Assembly: GCA_009773055.1 (NCBI GenBank)
Contig: WOUW01000007.1
Location: forward strand, 1 to 64,000
DNA from: Paracoccaceae bacterium
Lineage (GTDB): Bacteria; Pseudomonadota; Alphaproteobacteria; Rhodobacterales; Rhodobacteraceae
DNA length: 64,000 nt
Direction of reading: 5' to 3'
The position numbers and the translations under genes were made by a program. The notes beneath the pieces were generated by a model, which saw only the letters and a list, made by a program, of their open reading frames with translations, made no database searches and was not told the origin of the DNA. Shown here in pieces: positions 28,560 to 37,538 of the stretch (position 1 is its first letter; the number at the start of each line of letters is the position of its first letter).

Positions 28560-29810
28560 ATGACTGACGTGATGGTTCCCGCCCTTGGCGAATCCGTGTC
28601 CGAGGCCACCGTGTCGACCTGGTTCAAGAAACCCGGCGACGCGGTGAAGCAGGACGAAATGCTGTGCGAACTTGAGACCGACAAGGTCTCGGTCGAAGTG
28701 CCCAGCCCGGTAACGGGCGTCCTGGCCGAGATCATCGCCCCCGAAGGCACGACCGTCGCTGCCAACGCCCGCCTTGCCATCGTGACCGAAGGTGCTGCCG
28801 CACCGAAGGCGGCCGAGCAGAAACCGGTAACCCAGGACCCCAAGATCGAGGCCGCAGCCGCCATCGGCTCGCCCGGTGCAGGTCATGAGGAAATGACCCC
28901 GCGCGCCGACGTCGAAAACGCCCCCTCTGCCAAAAAGGCGATGGCCGAGGCAGGCCTCTCCCCCGACGCCGTCAAGGGCACCGGTCGCGATGGCCGGGTG
29001 ATGAAGGAAGATGTCGCCAAGGCCGTCGCCGCTCCGGCCCCGGCCGCCGCCCCGGCAGCAGCCCCCGCGCCCGCTTCGGTTCCCCGCGCGCCGATCCCGG
29101 CCGAGGACGCGGCCCGCGAGGAACGCGTCAAGATGACCCGCCTCCGCGCGACCATTGCCCGCCGCCTGAAGGACGCGCAAAATACTGCCGCGATGCTGAC
29201 GACCTACAACGAGGTCGACATGTCCGGCATCATGTCCCTGCGGAACGAATACAAGGACGCGTTTGAAAAGAAGCACGGCGTCAAGCTTGGCTTCATGTCC
29301 TTCTTCGTCAAGGCCTGCACCCACGCCCTGAAGGAAGTGCCCGAGGTCAACGCCGAGATCGACGGTCAGGATGTGGTCTACAAGAACTACGTCCACATGG
29401 GCGTCGCCGTCGGTACGCCGAACGGCCTCGTCGTCCCCGTGGTCCGCGACGCCGACCAGATGGGCTTCGCCGCCATCGAAAAGAAGATCGCCGAGCTTGG
29501 CGTCCGCGCCCGCGACGGCAAACTGTCGATGGCCGAGATGCAGGGCGGCTCCTTCACCATCTCGAACGGCGGCGTATATGGGTCGCTGATGTCGTCGCCC
29601 ATCCTCAACCCCCCGCAATCCGGCATCCTCGGCATGCACAAGATCCAGGACCGCCCGGTGGTGGTGAACGGCCAGATCGTCATCCGCCCGATGATGTACC
29701 TCGCGCTAAGCTACGACCACCGCATCGTCGACGGCAAAGGCGCGGTGACGTTCCTGGTGCGGGTGAAAGAGGCGCTGGAGGACCCGCGTCGGCTGCTGAT
29801 GGATTTGTGA
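28560..29810 (+). CDS. sucB: Dihydrolipoyl succinyltransferase (E2 of 2-oxoglutarate dehydrogenase)
   Basis: 416 aa from the ATG at 28560 behind CCGGAG. A single lipoyl domain occupies residues 1-75 with lipoyl-lysine 42 ([11 protein letters not shown]). An Ala/Pro linker follows, then an E1/E3-binding domain ([31 protein letters not shown]), a second Ala/Pro linker and the catalytic domain ending in [12 protein letters not shown], the HxxxDG active site. It transfers the succinyl group to CoA. A hairpin with a short T-rich tract begins 6 bases after the stop, so the suc operon probably ends here and lpd is transcribed separately. Confidence 0.97.
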   Translation: MTDVMVPALGESVSEATVSTWFKKPGDAVKQDEMLCELETDKVSVEVPSPVTGVLAEIIAPEGTTVAANARLAIVTEGAAAPKAAEQKPVTQDPKIEAAAAIGSPGAGHEEMTPRADVENAPSAKKAMAEAGLSPDAVKGTGRDGRVMKEDVAKAVAAPAPAAAPAAAPAPASVPRAPIPAEDAAREERVKMTRLRATIARRLKDAQNTAAMLTTYNEVDMSGIMSLRNEYKDAFEKKHGVKLGFMSFFVKACTHALKEVPEVNAEIDGQDVVYKNYVHMGVAVGTPNGLVVPVVRDADQMGFAAIEKKIAELGVRARDGKLSMAEMQGGSFTISNGGVYGSLMSSPILNPPQSGILGMHKIQDRPVVVNGQIVIRPMMYLALSYDHRIVDGKGAVTFLVRVKEALEDPRRLLMDL

Positions 29811-29815
29811 GGGGA

Positions 29816-29841
29816 GTCGGGGCAAGCCCCGACCCTTTGTT
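29816..29841 (+). terminator. Probable intrinsic terminator after sucB
   Basis: GTCGGGGC and GCCCCGAC form an 8-bp stem around a 2-base AA loop (or 7 bp around CAAG), followed by CCTTTGTTT. This is one of the more convincing terminators in the window. Confidence 0.65.
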
Positions 29842-29870
29842 TGGCTGTGTGACGCTAGTAGGGACCAGGA

Positions 29871-30257
29871 ATGGGCGAAAATGACATTCAGGCTCATAAC
29901 CTAAACTCCTACAGGGAGCTTGGGCTGTTTGGCCTCAAGGCACTGCTTACGCTAAATGGCGGGGCAATAATTGTCTTGCTGGCATTCCTTGGGAACATCC
30001 TCGGCAATGAGAAATTCAACGAACTTATTTCGATGCCTCTCATTGAAGCGTCAATCGTAGCGTTTCTATTGGGACTTCTATTCTGCTTCGTTTCTGCCGC
30101 TATGAATATGCTGCTGGCCTTGAACTATGCAGCAGAGAAAGAGGATGATCCGTTTAACGATGTATCAGTACTGTTGTTTTGGTTGGTCGTCCCAGCACTC
30201 GCTTCGTTTAGTTTCTTTGCGGTGGGCGTGCTTGTGGCACTGCAGGCCGTTAGTTGA
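29871..30257 (+). CDS. Low-G+C three-helix membrane protein, probably acquired
   Basis: A 128-aa protein with hydrophobic segments at about residues 22-45, 58-85 and 98-124, consistent with three membrane helices, and a short charged N-terminus (MGENDIQAHNLNSYRELGLFG). Codon use differs sharply from its neighbours: many A/T third positions (cta, tat, gta, ttt) against nearly all G/C around it. It lies between sucB and lpd, bounded by a terminator hairpin and a long inverted repeat. I do not recognise the family; membrane effectors of defence or toxin systems have similar size and topology, but no partner gene is present. Confidence 0.65.
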   Translation: MGENDIQAHNLNSYRELGLFGLKALLTLNGGAIIVLLAFLGNILGNEKFNELISMPLIEASIVAFLLGLLFCFVSAAMNMLLALNYAAEKEDDPFNDVSVLLFWLVVPALASFSFFAVGVLVALQAVS

Positions 30258-30271
30258 AGGTGAGACGCTAT

Positions 30272-30324
30272 CGTAGGGTGCGCTAAAGCGCACCACCCAC
30301 CGGTGCGCTGTAGCGCACCCTACG
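30272..30324. repeat. Long inverted repeat (two 23-bp arms), REP-like element
   Basis: Arms 30272-30294 and 30302-30324 match in 22 of 23 positions around a 7-base loop. Each arm is itself nearly palindromic (GGTGCGCTAAAGCGCACC), so the element is a nested hairpin. GTAGGGTGCGCT-type palindromes are dispersed repeats in many proteobacteria and may be REP/RAYT-related. No transposase is present here. It sits directly after the low-G+C gene. Confidence 0.8.
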
Positions 30325-30346
30325 CCACCCCCACACCGGACCCCAC

Positions 30347-30814
30347 ATGACTCACACCACCCCCACCGCCGCGACAAGCGCCTCCCCACCCCCTCGTGGG
30401 GAGGGGATGGGGGTGGGGGGCGTCCTGCTGGCCCTTGCTCTAACGACCCCCGCCCTGGCCCAGGTCATCCCCACCGGCACCCCCGCCGCCGATATTCTCC
30501 TGTCGCAAGCCATCGCCGAACACCGCGTCTTCCTCACCTGCTCTGCCCTCGACCCGGCACTCCACCAGCAAATCCTGACCAACTGGCAGCGTGACACTGC
30601 CGCCGCCGCCGCCATCCTGAAGACCCACAATGTCCCGCCCGAGGCGATCGCTGCCTTCACCACCGCCGCCGACCCCAAGGCCCTGATGCCCACCGAAGAC
30701 ACCCCCTGGGCGGAGGTCAAAGGCCTCTGCGACACCCATCCCGACTGGCAGCAGCGCTATTTCCAGTTCAACCTGATCCTCCTCGACCTCAAGCTTCCTG
30801 CGGCCTTCGAATGA
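30347..30814 (+). CDS. Hypothetical exported protein with a G-rich repeat in its leader
   Basis: 155 aa from the ATG at 30347, or 135 aa from the ATG at 30407 (MGVGGVLLALALTTPALAQ). The second start directly follows GTGGGGAGGGG, which looks like a Shine-Dalgarno but is part of a C-rich/G-rich hairpin (CTCCCCACCCCCTCGTGGGGAGGGG). The hydrophobic segment ending in ALA-Q is a credible signal peptide. The mature part contains two cysteines (LTCSALD, LCDTHP) and may form one disulfide. The family is unknown. The hairpin resembles a small dispersed repeat inserted in the leader region. Confidence 0.65.
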   Translation: MTHTTPTAATSASPPPRGEGMGVGGVLLALALTTPALAQVIPTGTPAADILLSQAIAEHRVFLTCSALDPALHQQILTNWQRDTAAAAAILKTHNVPPEAIAAFTTAADPKALMPTEDTPWAEVKGLCDTHPDWQQRYFQFNLILLDLKLPAAFE

Positions 30815-30905
30815 CCCGCAACCCGCCCAGACCCCGGCTCCCGCTCTTGACACCGACCGCGACCCGCCCTCCGGTATCCCCAAAGCACACCACCGGAGCC
30901 GCCTG

Positions 30906-32474
30906 ATGTTCATCCCTGCCAAGGGCCTCGACTACCGCGATTTCCTCGACGCCCTGCACCAGCAGCTGCGTTTCGACTGGTATCTCGAGGTCGGCTCGCA
31001 GACCGGGCGGTCGCTGGCGAAATCCCGCAGCCCGTCCATCGCGGTCGATCCGGTCTTCCGCATCAAATACGACGTCGCGGGCAACAAGCCGCACCTGCAT
31101 CTTTACCAGGCCACCAGTGACGACTTCTTTGCCGCCGGGCACCTCAAGGCCCTGAAAGCCAAGCCTGATTTCAGCTTTCTCGACGGCATGCACCTCTTCG
31201 AATACCTCCTGCGCGACTTCATCAACGCCGAGGCCGCGGGCAAGCCGACCTCGGTCATCGCCATGCACGACTGCTGCCCCTTTGGCCACGCGATGACCAC
31301 CCGCGACATCGACAACATCCCCCGCGGGGCCTGGACGGGCGACGTCTGGAAGCTGATCCCGATCCTGCAGGACTATCGCCCCGACCTGACGATCCAGGTC
31401 CTCGACTGCGCGCCCACGGGCCTTGTGGTCGTCTCGAACCTTGACCCGAAGAACAAGGCGCTGACCAAAGCCTACGACAAGATCCTCGCCCGCTATACCA
31501 ACCTGACCTTGGCCGATTACGGGGTGGAGAAGTACTATTCCAGCTTCACCTATGTCGATCCCATCAAGCTGGCCAACGACGGCTTCCAGACCTTCCGCCC
31601 CGCCGCCCGCGACTACATTCCCGCCGAAAAGCCGCTGGTCGCCCCCGAGCCGCCGCCCCCGGCCGAACCGGTGAACATCCAGAAGACCACCGTCCACAAC
31701 GTCGACCTCTACTCGGGCCACCGCGTCCTGCGCGACTTCGGCAACGACCTTGCGCGCTGCATCACCGGGCCACTGCCGGAACCCGTGGATGTCTATGTCG
31801 GCGTCCATGTCATTGACCGCCCGCTTGACACCGGGCGCTTCAAGATCGGCATTCAGACCGAACAATACCTCGACAAAACCGGCCAGCCGATGTGGCGCAT
31901 CCCCAAGGAACGCTTCCGGCAAAGGCACGCGACCTTTTACGATGTCCTCCTCGACTTCAGCGCCGACAACGCCCCAGCCTACGACTTCCTGCCCGAAGCC
32001 CTGCGCGCCAAGCTGGTGTTTGGCCCACACATCTTCCCCGAAGGCCCCATCGCTCCGGATTTCCAGCCCACCCCTCCGGTGTTCTTCGGCGCGCTGAACG
32101 ACCGCCGCCGCAGCCTTCTGGAGAAACTCAAGGCGGACCGCCCCGTCGAGGTCGCCCCGCATGGCACCTTCGGCCGCCCACTCGACGCGCTGATCGCCCA
32201 GCAGGGCGCCGTCCTGAACCTGCATTTCCGCGACGGCACCTATTCCGAATACCCCCGCTTCCTGAAGGCCTACCTGCGCGGAAAGCCGGTAATTTCGGAA
32301 CCCCTCGCCCCGCCCCTGCAGGCCGGGACGCATTACTTCGACCTCGCGGCCCGGCCGACCGAGGTTGCCACCGCGCAGATCTTCCGCAACCTTGCGACCT
32401 TCGCGGCCCAGCACAGCTTCCCCGCCTTCCTTGCGGATGCTCTCGGCCGCACCCGGCTTCGGAAGGCAGGCTGA
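30906..32474 (+). CDS. Methyltransferase-like / glycosyltransferase-like two-domain protein
   Basis: A 522-aa protein. Residues 20-190 look like a class I methyltransferase of the Methyltransf_24 type: WYLEVGSQTGRSLAKS, SIAVDPVFRI, FSFLDGMHLFEYLLRD and VIAMHDCCPFG. A proline-rich linker (APEPPPPAEPVNIQ, about residues 246-260) leads to a C-terminal domain resembling a GT-B-like or polysaccharide-processing module (FFGALNDRRRSLLEKL, HGTFGRPLDALIAQQGAVLNLHF, YPRFLKAYLRGKPVISEPL). The last segment reads like the donor-site end of a glycosyltransferase. It is followed 5 bases later by a family 2/92 glycosyltransferase, so the pair may modify a surface glycan. Confidence 0.65.
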   Translation: MFIPAKGLDYRDFLDALHQQLRFDWYLEVGSQTGRSLAKSRSPSIAVDPVFRIKYDVAGNKPHLHLYQATSDDFFAAGHLKALKAKPDFSFLDGMHLFEYLLRDFINAEAAGKPTSVIAMHDCCPFGHAMTTRDIDNIPRGAWTGDVWKLIPILQDYRPDLTIQVLDCAPTGLVVVSNLDPKNKALTKAYDKILARYTNLTLADYGVEKYYSSFTYVDPIKLANDGFQTFRPAARDYIPAEKPLVAPEPPPPAEPVNIQKTTVHNVDLYSGHRVLRDFGNDLARCITGPLPEPVDVYVGVHVIDRPLDTGRFKIGIQTEQYLDKTGQPMWRIPKERFRQRHATFYDVLLDFSADNAPAYDFLPEALRAKLVFGPHIFPEGPIAPDFQPTPPVFFGALNDRRRSLLEKLKADRPVEVAPHGTFGRPLDALIAQQGAVLNLHFRDGTYSEYPRFLKAYLRGKPVISEPLAPPLQAGTHYFDLAARPTEVATAQIFRNLATFAAQHSFPAFLADALGRTRLRKAG

Positions 32475-32478
32475 CCCG

Positions 32479-33456
32479 ATGACCGCCGCTCCTGCACCCG
32501 ACCCCAAGACTCCGGTCGCGCTGGTCAGCAGCATGCGCAACGAAGGCATCCACCTTCTGGAATGGCTCGCCTATCATCGGGTGATCGGCTTTGACCCCGT
32601 GGTCATCTGCACCAACGACTGCGACGACGGCTCCGACCTCCTTCTCGACTGCCTTGCCGCTTTGGGAGTGGTCACACATCTGCCGAACCCCCTCAGCCCC
32701 GGCACCCCGCCGCAGGCCAGCGGCATCGCCCGCGCGATGGCGCATCTGGTTGCCCATCTCGACAGCGACGAATTCCTGAACATCGCCACGGACGACACTT
32801 CCGGCGCCGACCCCGTCCAGACCCTGACCGCCCGAGCCGAGGACGCCCACGCCATCGCCCTGCCCTGGCGCATGTTCGGCGACAACGGCCACCGCACCTG
32901 GCCCGGCGAAACGCTTCCCGCTTTCACCGCATGCGAACCCGCGCCCGACCCCGCCACCGTCAAGTTCAAATCCCTCTTCCGCTTCCGCGACTTCGCCTCC
33001 GCCTCCGACCACATGCCCACCCAACCCCGCATCGACGCCCCCCTCGCCGTCAACGCCGCAGGCGAACCCCTCTCCTCCGCCGCCCTCCACGGTCCGCCAC
33101 GATCCCGCTACAAGCCGGTCGAAACCGCGATCCGGGGCGGGGCCGTTGTCAATCACTACGCCACCCGGTCCACCGACGTGTTCCTCCTGAAGAACGACCG
33201 CGGCCGCGGCATGGGTCCGCCCTCGGACAAGTATCACCTCGGCTCGAAGTGGCATGCCCGCGCCAATCGCAACGATGTGCAGGACCGCACGATCCTGGCC
33301 CGTTGGCCCGAGGTCGCCGCCGAGCTTACCCGGCTCCGCGCCCTTCCCGGTGTCGCCAAGGCGGAAAGCACCTGCTGCGACTGGTTCGCCGCCACCACGA
33401 CCCGGCGCCTGACCACCGCCACCATCGCCCGCTGGACAAAGAAGGCCGCCGCATGA
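32479..33456 (+). CDS. Glycosyltransferase family 2/92-like protein
   Basis: 325 aa from the ATG at 32479. N-terminal VALVSSMRNEGIHLLEWLAYHRVIGFDPVVICTNDCDDGSDLLL is the hallmark start of glycosyltransferases related to GT2/GT92 (Glyco_tranf_2_4). The acidic metal-binding motif appears as HLDSDEFL, where relatives have DVDEFL. A later NHYATRSTDVFLLKNDRGRG segment is also conserved. No signal peptide or membrane helix is seen. It follows the two-domain methyltransferase gene and overlaps the MAPEG gene by ATGA, so the three form an operon. Confidence 0.8.
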   Translation: MTAAPAPDPKTPVALVSSMRNEGIHLLEWLAYHRVIGFDPVVICTNDCDDGSDLLLDCLAALGVVTHLPNPLSPGTPPQASGIARAMAHLVAHLDSDEFLNIATDDTSGADPVQTLTARAEDAHAIALPWRMFGDNGHRTWPGETLPAFTACEPAPDPATVKFKSLFRFRDFASASDHMPTQPRIDAPLAVNAAGEPLSSAALHGPPRSRYKPVETAIRGGAVVNHYATRSTDVFLLKNDRGRGMGPPSDKYHLGSKWHARANRNDVQDRTILARWPEVAAELTRLRALPGVAKAESTCCDWFAATTTRRLTTATIARWTKKAAA

Positions 33457-33848
33457 CACCCGAGCTGACCGCCCTCGCCCTTGCCGGCCTCCTGCAAGCC
33501 GTGCAGTTTCACCTCTTTGCGGTCCCTGCGAACCTGGAACTGGGCACCGGCTACACCTCCAGCCCCCGCGACCGTCCCCCGTCCCGTCAGATGTCCATCC
33601 TGACGGGCCGTCTGCAGCGTGCGATGAACAACCACTTCGAAGGGCTGATCCTCTTCACCCTCGCCGTGCTCGTGGTGACACTGGGCAACCAGTCCACGCA
33701 AGTCACTCAATTCTGCGCCTGGGCCTACCTCGGCGCCCGCGTCCTCTACATCCCTGCCTATGCCTTCGGCTGGCGCCCTTGGCGCTCGGCCATCTGGAGC
33801 GTAGGCTTCTTCGCAACCCTCACGATGATCGTGGCCAGCCTGATCTGA
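33453..33848 (+). CDS. MAPEG-family membrane protein
   Basis: A 131-aa integral membrane protein with four hydrophobic helices. The ATG overlaps the preceding stop (ATGA). The MAPEG pattern is visible: NLELGTGYTSSPRDRP, then RLQRAMNNHFEGLILFTLAVLVV with the conserved Arg/Asn/His/Glu cluster, and ARVLYIPAYAFGWRPWRSAIW. Eukaryotic MAPEG members are glutathione-dependent membrane enzymes; bacterial ones are mostly uncharacterised. It lies 30 bases before lpd, so it could share lpd's transcript. Confidence 0.85.
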   Translation: MTPELTALALAGLLQAVQFHLFAVPANLELGTGYTSSPRDRPPSRQMSILTGRLQRAMNNHFEGLILFTLAVLVVTLGNQSTQVTQFCAWAYLGARVLYIPAYAFGWRPWRSAIWSVGFFATLTMIVASLI

Positions 33849-33878
33849 CCCGATCCCCACCACCCAAGGACCTGACCC

Positions 33879-35267
33879 ATGGCAGACTTCGACACCATCA
33901 TCATCGGCGCCGGACCCGGCGGCTACGTCGCCGCCATCCGTGCGGCGCAACTGGGCCAGAAGGTCGCCTGTGTCGAAGGGCGCGAGACGCTGGGCGGCAC
34001 CTGCCTCAACGTTGGCTGCATCCCATCGAAGGCGATGCTCCACGCAACGCACATGCTGCACGAAACCCACGAGAACTTCGAAAAGATGGGCCTGATCGGC
34101 GCATCCCCGAAAGTCGACTGGTCGAAGATGCAGGCCTACAAGGATGACGTGGTCAACGGCAACACCAAGGGGATCGAGTTCCTGTTCAAGAAGAACAAGA
34201 TCACCTGGATCAAGGGCTGGGCAACCATCCCGGCCGCCGGACAGGTCAAGGTCGGCGACGACGTCCACACCGCCAGGAACATCGTCATCGCCACCGGGTC
34301 CGAGGCCTCCAGCCTTCCCGGCGTGACCGTGGACGAGGAAACCATCGTCACCTCCACCGGCGCCCTCACGCTCGCAAAGCCGCCGAAGACCATGGTCGTC
34401 ATCGGCGCAGGCGTCATCGGCCTTGAAATGGGTTCGGTCTACGCCCGCCTCGGCACGCAAGTCACCGTGGTCGAATACCTTGACGCCATCACCCCCGGCA
34501 TGGATGCCGAGGTTGCCAAGACCTTCCAGCGCATCCTGACGAAGCAAGGCCTGACGTTCGTCCTTGGGGCCGCGGTCCAGTCTGTGACCAAAGGCAAGAA
34601 GGGTGCCACCGTCAGCTACAAGCTGAAGAAGGGCGACACCGAGGCGACCCTCGACGCCGACATCGTCCTCGTCGCGACCGGGCGCAAGCCCTATACCTCC
34701 GGCCTCGGGCTAGAGGCGCTGGGAGTGGAGATGGGACCGCGCGGCACCGTCAAGACGGACGCGCACTTCCAGACCAACATCCCCGGCCTCTACGCCATCG
34801 GCGACGCCATCGTCGGCCCCATGCTGGCCCACAAGGCCGAAGACGAAGGCATGGCCGTGGCCGAGATCCTGTCGGGCAAACATGGCCATGTGAACTACGG
34901 CGTCATCCCCGGCGTAATCTACACTACGCCCGAGGTCGCCAATGTGGGCCTCACCGAGGAACAACTGAAAGCTGAAGGCCGCGCCTACAAGGTTGGCAAG
35001 TTCTCCTTCATGGGCAACGCCCGCGCCAAGGCCGTCTTCCAGGCCGAGGGCTTCGTTAAACTGATCGCCGATGCCACCACCGACCGCATCCTCGGCTGCC
35101 ACATCATCGGCCCGGCCGCGGGCGACCTGATCCACGAGGTCTGCGTCGCAATGGAATTCGGCGCCTCGCCTCAGGACCTTGCGCTCACCTGCCACGCCCA
35201 CCCGACCTGGTCCGAAGCCGTCCGCGAAGCCGCCCTCGCTTGTGGCGACGGCGCGATCCACGCCTGA
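33879..35267 (+). CDS. lpd: Dihydrolipoyl dehydrogenase (E3)
   Basis: A 462-aa flavoprotein with AAGGA upstream. FAD-binding [20 protein letters not shown], redox-active disulfide [19 protein letters not shown]-binding [20 protein letters not shown] and the interface His-Glu active-site segment [10 protein letters not shown] are all present. It reoxidises the lipoyl group of SucB, and perhaps of other 2-oxoacid complexes. It ends the TCA block. In this genome it is separated from sucB by 4 kb of accessory genes. Confidence 0.97.
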   Translation: MADFDTIIIGAGPGGYVAAIRAAQLGQKVACVEGRETLGGTCLNVGCIPSKAMLHATHMLHETHENFEKMGLIGASPKVDWSKMQAYKDDVVNGNTKGIEFLFKKNKITWIKGWATIPAAGQVKVGDDVHTARNIVIATGSEASSLPGVTVDEETIVTSTGALTLAKPPKTMVVIGAGVIGLEMGSVYARLGTQVTVVEYLDAITPGMDAEVAKTFQRILTKQGLTFVLGAAVQSVTKGKKGATVSYKLKKGDTEATLDADIVLVATGRKPYTSGLGLEALGVEMGPRGTVKTDAHFQTNIPGLYAIGDAIVGPMLAHKAEDEGMAVAEILSGKHGHVNYGVIPGVIYTTPEVANVGLTEEQLKAEGRAYKVGKFSFMGNARAKAVFQAEGFVKLIADATTDRILGCHIIGPAAGDLIHEVCVAMEFGASPQDLALTCHAHPTWSEAVREAALACGDGAIHA

Positions 35268-35432
35268 AACACCGCTCGTCGTTCGACTTCGTCTTCTCCT
35301 CGCGACCGCCCGCGAAGGGATGATGAAGTCAGCGACGCGGCCCTGCAACCCCGGCTGCGTCAGCCACGCCATCTGTCCGGGCTTTCGCCCCGGCGTAGTC
35401 GCCGGTCCTTCGACCAAACCGTCGGACAGGCG

Positions 35433-36125
35433 TCAGGCGACCTTGCGCACCGTGGGGGCAAAGGGACTAAGCTTCAGCCACTGTTGCATCGCATGGCCGA
35501 TCGCCGGATCGCCGTCGAGGTGCACGCGTCCAGCCCGAACCTCGGCATCCAGCCGTGACAGGCCCATCCAGATCGAGGTCATCGTCCGCAGCGAACTCGT
35601 CACCAAGAGGTCGATGTCGAAGCCCGGGTCGGTGTGGCACAGGTCGACGTCCTGCGATTCGACGATCAGCCAGTAGTTGCGATGGGTCAATGCCAGCTCG
35701 GGATACTGAAACTGTATCGTGCAGCGGCGCGGCGGCAGCGGATCGGTGCTCAGGTTGCGGCGCATGTCCCACATCAACAAGGTCGGGTCCAGATTGCGCA
35801 GCGACAGCCGGGATTCGACCCAGCGCTGTCCCCAGGACCCGATGCCAAGAACGATCGGGCGCAACTCTTCCCCGGCTTCGGTCAACTGGTATTCATGCGC
35901 CCCGCCCGCCGTCGGAACTGTCCGGACAACCCCCGCCAGCTCCAGCTCTTTCAGGCGTTTCGACAACAGCGTCGGCGACATGCGCGGCAGGCCGCGGCGC
36001 AGGTCATTGAACCGCGTCGACCCGCACAGCATTTCCCGCAGAAGCACAATCGTCCAGCGCGAGCAAAGGATCTCGGCGGCCATCGAGACCGGGCAGAACT
36101 GGCCGTAGCTTGAGGTTTCAGGCAT
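35433..36125 (-). CDS. HxlR-family transcriptional regulator with C-terminal SCP2-like domain
   Basis: A 230-aa protein with AAGGAG before the ATG. Residues 10-100 form a winged-helix domain of the HxlR type: CPVSMAAEILCSRWTIVLLREML, RFNDLRRGLPRMSPTLLSKRLKELE and a wing with AHEYQLTEAGEEL. The Cys near residue 11 is the position often used for redox or electrophile sensing in this family. The C-terminal 110 residues resemble a sterol-carrier-like ligand domain. It is divergent from the acyl-CoA dehydrogenase gene with a 125-bp gap, so it likely controls that gene. Confidence 0.82.
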   Translation of the reverse strand: MPETSSYGQFCPVSMAAEILCSRWTIVLLREMLCGSTRFNDLRRGLPRMSPTLLSKRLKELELAGVVRTVPTAGGAHEYQLTEAGEELRPIVLGIGSWGQRWVESRLSLRNLDPTLLMWDMRRNLSTDPLPPRRCTIQFQYPELALTHRNYWLIVESQDVDLCHTDPGFDIDLLVTSSLRTMTSIWMGLSRLDAEVRAGRVHLDGDPAIGHAMQQWLKLSPFAPTVRKVA

Positions 36126-36250
36126 GCCGGTCTCCTTGCTGAAAGATGCAACACTATCACCCGCTGAACCTGCGACCTAGTACAGTTCGTGGACTGGCCG
36201 GGACCGCAGCTTTGCGGGACCATGGGGCATTCAAGCAAAGGAGTGGACCG

Positions 36251-37399
36251 ATGGTTTTGATGGCAGAAGAAAGGGTCGAAACGACCTTGGATCCAGTGAC
36301 GATTGCCGAAGGTTTGTCGGAAAGGATTGCAGCTGGCGCGTCGCGGGCAGATGCCGAGGACCGGTTTGTCGCCGAAAACTACGCGCTTCTGAAAGACGCC
36401 GGCCTGGTCGAAGCCGGCGTCCCCCATGAACTCGGCGGCGGCGGTGCCGAAGTGCGGGACCTTGCGGCCATGCTGCGCGTCTTGGGCCGGGCTTGCGGCT
36501 CGACCGCGCTGGCGTTCTCCATGCACACCCATCAGGTCGCAATCCCGGCCTGGCGCTGGCGGCATCAGAAGGTTGCAGCGGTCGAACCGCTCCTGAAACG
36601 GATCGCGGCGGACCGGATCATCCTTCTGTCCAGCGGCGGATCGGACTGGATCAACGGGTCCGGCGTCGCACGCAAGGTGGACGGCGGCTACCGGATTACC
36701 GGGCGAAAGATCTTCACCTCGGGTGCGGCGGCGGGGGATGTCTTCATGACCGGCGCCGTGCTTGAAGAAGACGGCGAACGTCACGTGCTGCATTTTGGTG
36801 CGCCGATGAAGGCGGCCGAGGTGAAGATCCTGGATACCTGGCATACCCTCGGGATGCGGGGAACCGGGTCGCATGACGTCATGCTGGAAGATCTCTTCGT
36901 CCCGGACGCCGGCGTCGCGCTGAAACGGAAAGCCGGGGAATGGCATCCCCTCTTTCACACCATCGCGACCATCGCCTTCCCGCTGATCTATTCGGCCTAT
37001 CTCGGGGTTGCCGACAGCGCCTGCGAGATCGCTCTGGACCTGGCAAAGAAGCGCCCCGTCACGCATGACTCGCGGGCATTGGCCGGAAAGATGATGACCG
37101 AACTGCGCGGCGCCGAGATGGCACATGGCGCGATGCTTGCAGCGGTCGAACGCAACGCGCCCTCCGCCGAAACTGTCAACGAGGTGATGATCGGCAAGTC
37201 GCTCGGGGCGGACCACATGCTCCGCGCGGTCGAACTCGCGATGGAGCTTGGCAGCGGCGCAGGCTTTTACCGCTCGGCCGGGCTGGAGCGCCGGTTCCGC
37301 GACATTCAGGGCGCACGCTACCATGCGATGCAGCGTGGCCCACAGGCGCAGTATGCCGGTGCCTTGGCGCTGGGCGAGTCGGTGGCGAAGGTGTTCTGA
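36251..37399 (+). CDS. Acyl-CoA dehydrogenase family protein
   Basis: 382 aa from the ATG at 36251, behind AAGGAG; the 35 upstream residues in the track are leader. It shows the acyl-CoA dehydrogenase fold: an N-terminal helical domain with VEAGVPHELGGGGAEVRDLA, a middle beta-domain with YRITGRKIFTSGAAAGDVFMT and TWHTLGMRGTGSHDVMLEDLFVP, and a C-terminal helical domain ending QRGPQAQYAGALALG. The typical catalytic Glu cannot be placed with confidence, and the group also includes monooxygenase-like flavoproteins. The divergent HxlR gene points to induction by an electrophile or substrate. Confidence 0.83.
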   Translation: MVLMAEERVETTLDPVTIAEGLSERIAAGASRADAEDRFVAENYALLKDAGLVEAGVPHELGGGGAEVRDLAAMLRVLGRACGSTALAFSMHTHQVAIPAWRWRHQKVAAVEPLLKRIAADRIILLSSGGSDWINGSGVARKVDGGYRITGRKIFTSGAAAGDVFMTGAVLEEDGERHVLHFGAPMKAAEVKILDTWHTLGMRGTGSHDVMLEDLFVPDAGVALKRKAGEWHPLFHTIATIAFPLIYSAYLGVADSACEIALDLAKKRPVTHDSRALAGKMMTELRGAEMAHGAMLAAVERNAPSAETVNEVMIGKSLGADHMLRAVELAMELGSGAGFYRSAGLERRFRDIQGARYHAMQRGPQAQYAGALALGESVAKVF

Positions 37400-37498
37400 T
37401 CCTTCGGTGGGGCGGCCAAAGGGTCGCCCCGACCTCAAGCGCCGTCCGACAAGAGTGGAGTCCGGTTTTGTCGAAAGACCTGCGACCACGAAGAAACT

Positions 37499-37538
37499 AG
37501 AGCCTGTCTGACGCTTCTGTCTGCGTCGGACAGGCTCT
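37499..37538. terminator. Bidirectional hairpin between acyl-CoA dehydrogenase and DMT transporter
   Basis: AGAGCCTGTCTGACGC (37499-37514) and GCGTCGGACAGGCTCT (37523-37538) pair over 16 bp with one U-G wobble and an 8-base loop. The 3' arm overlaps the stop region of the convergent transporter gene. The strong stem without long T-runs suits a shared convergent terminator. Confidence 0.65.
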
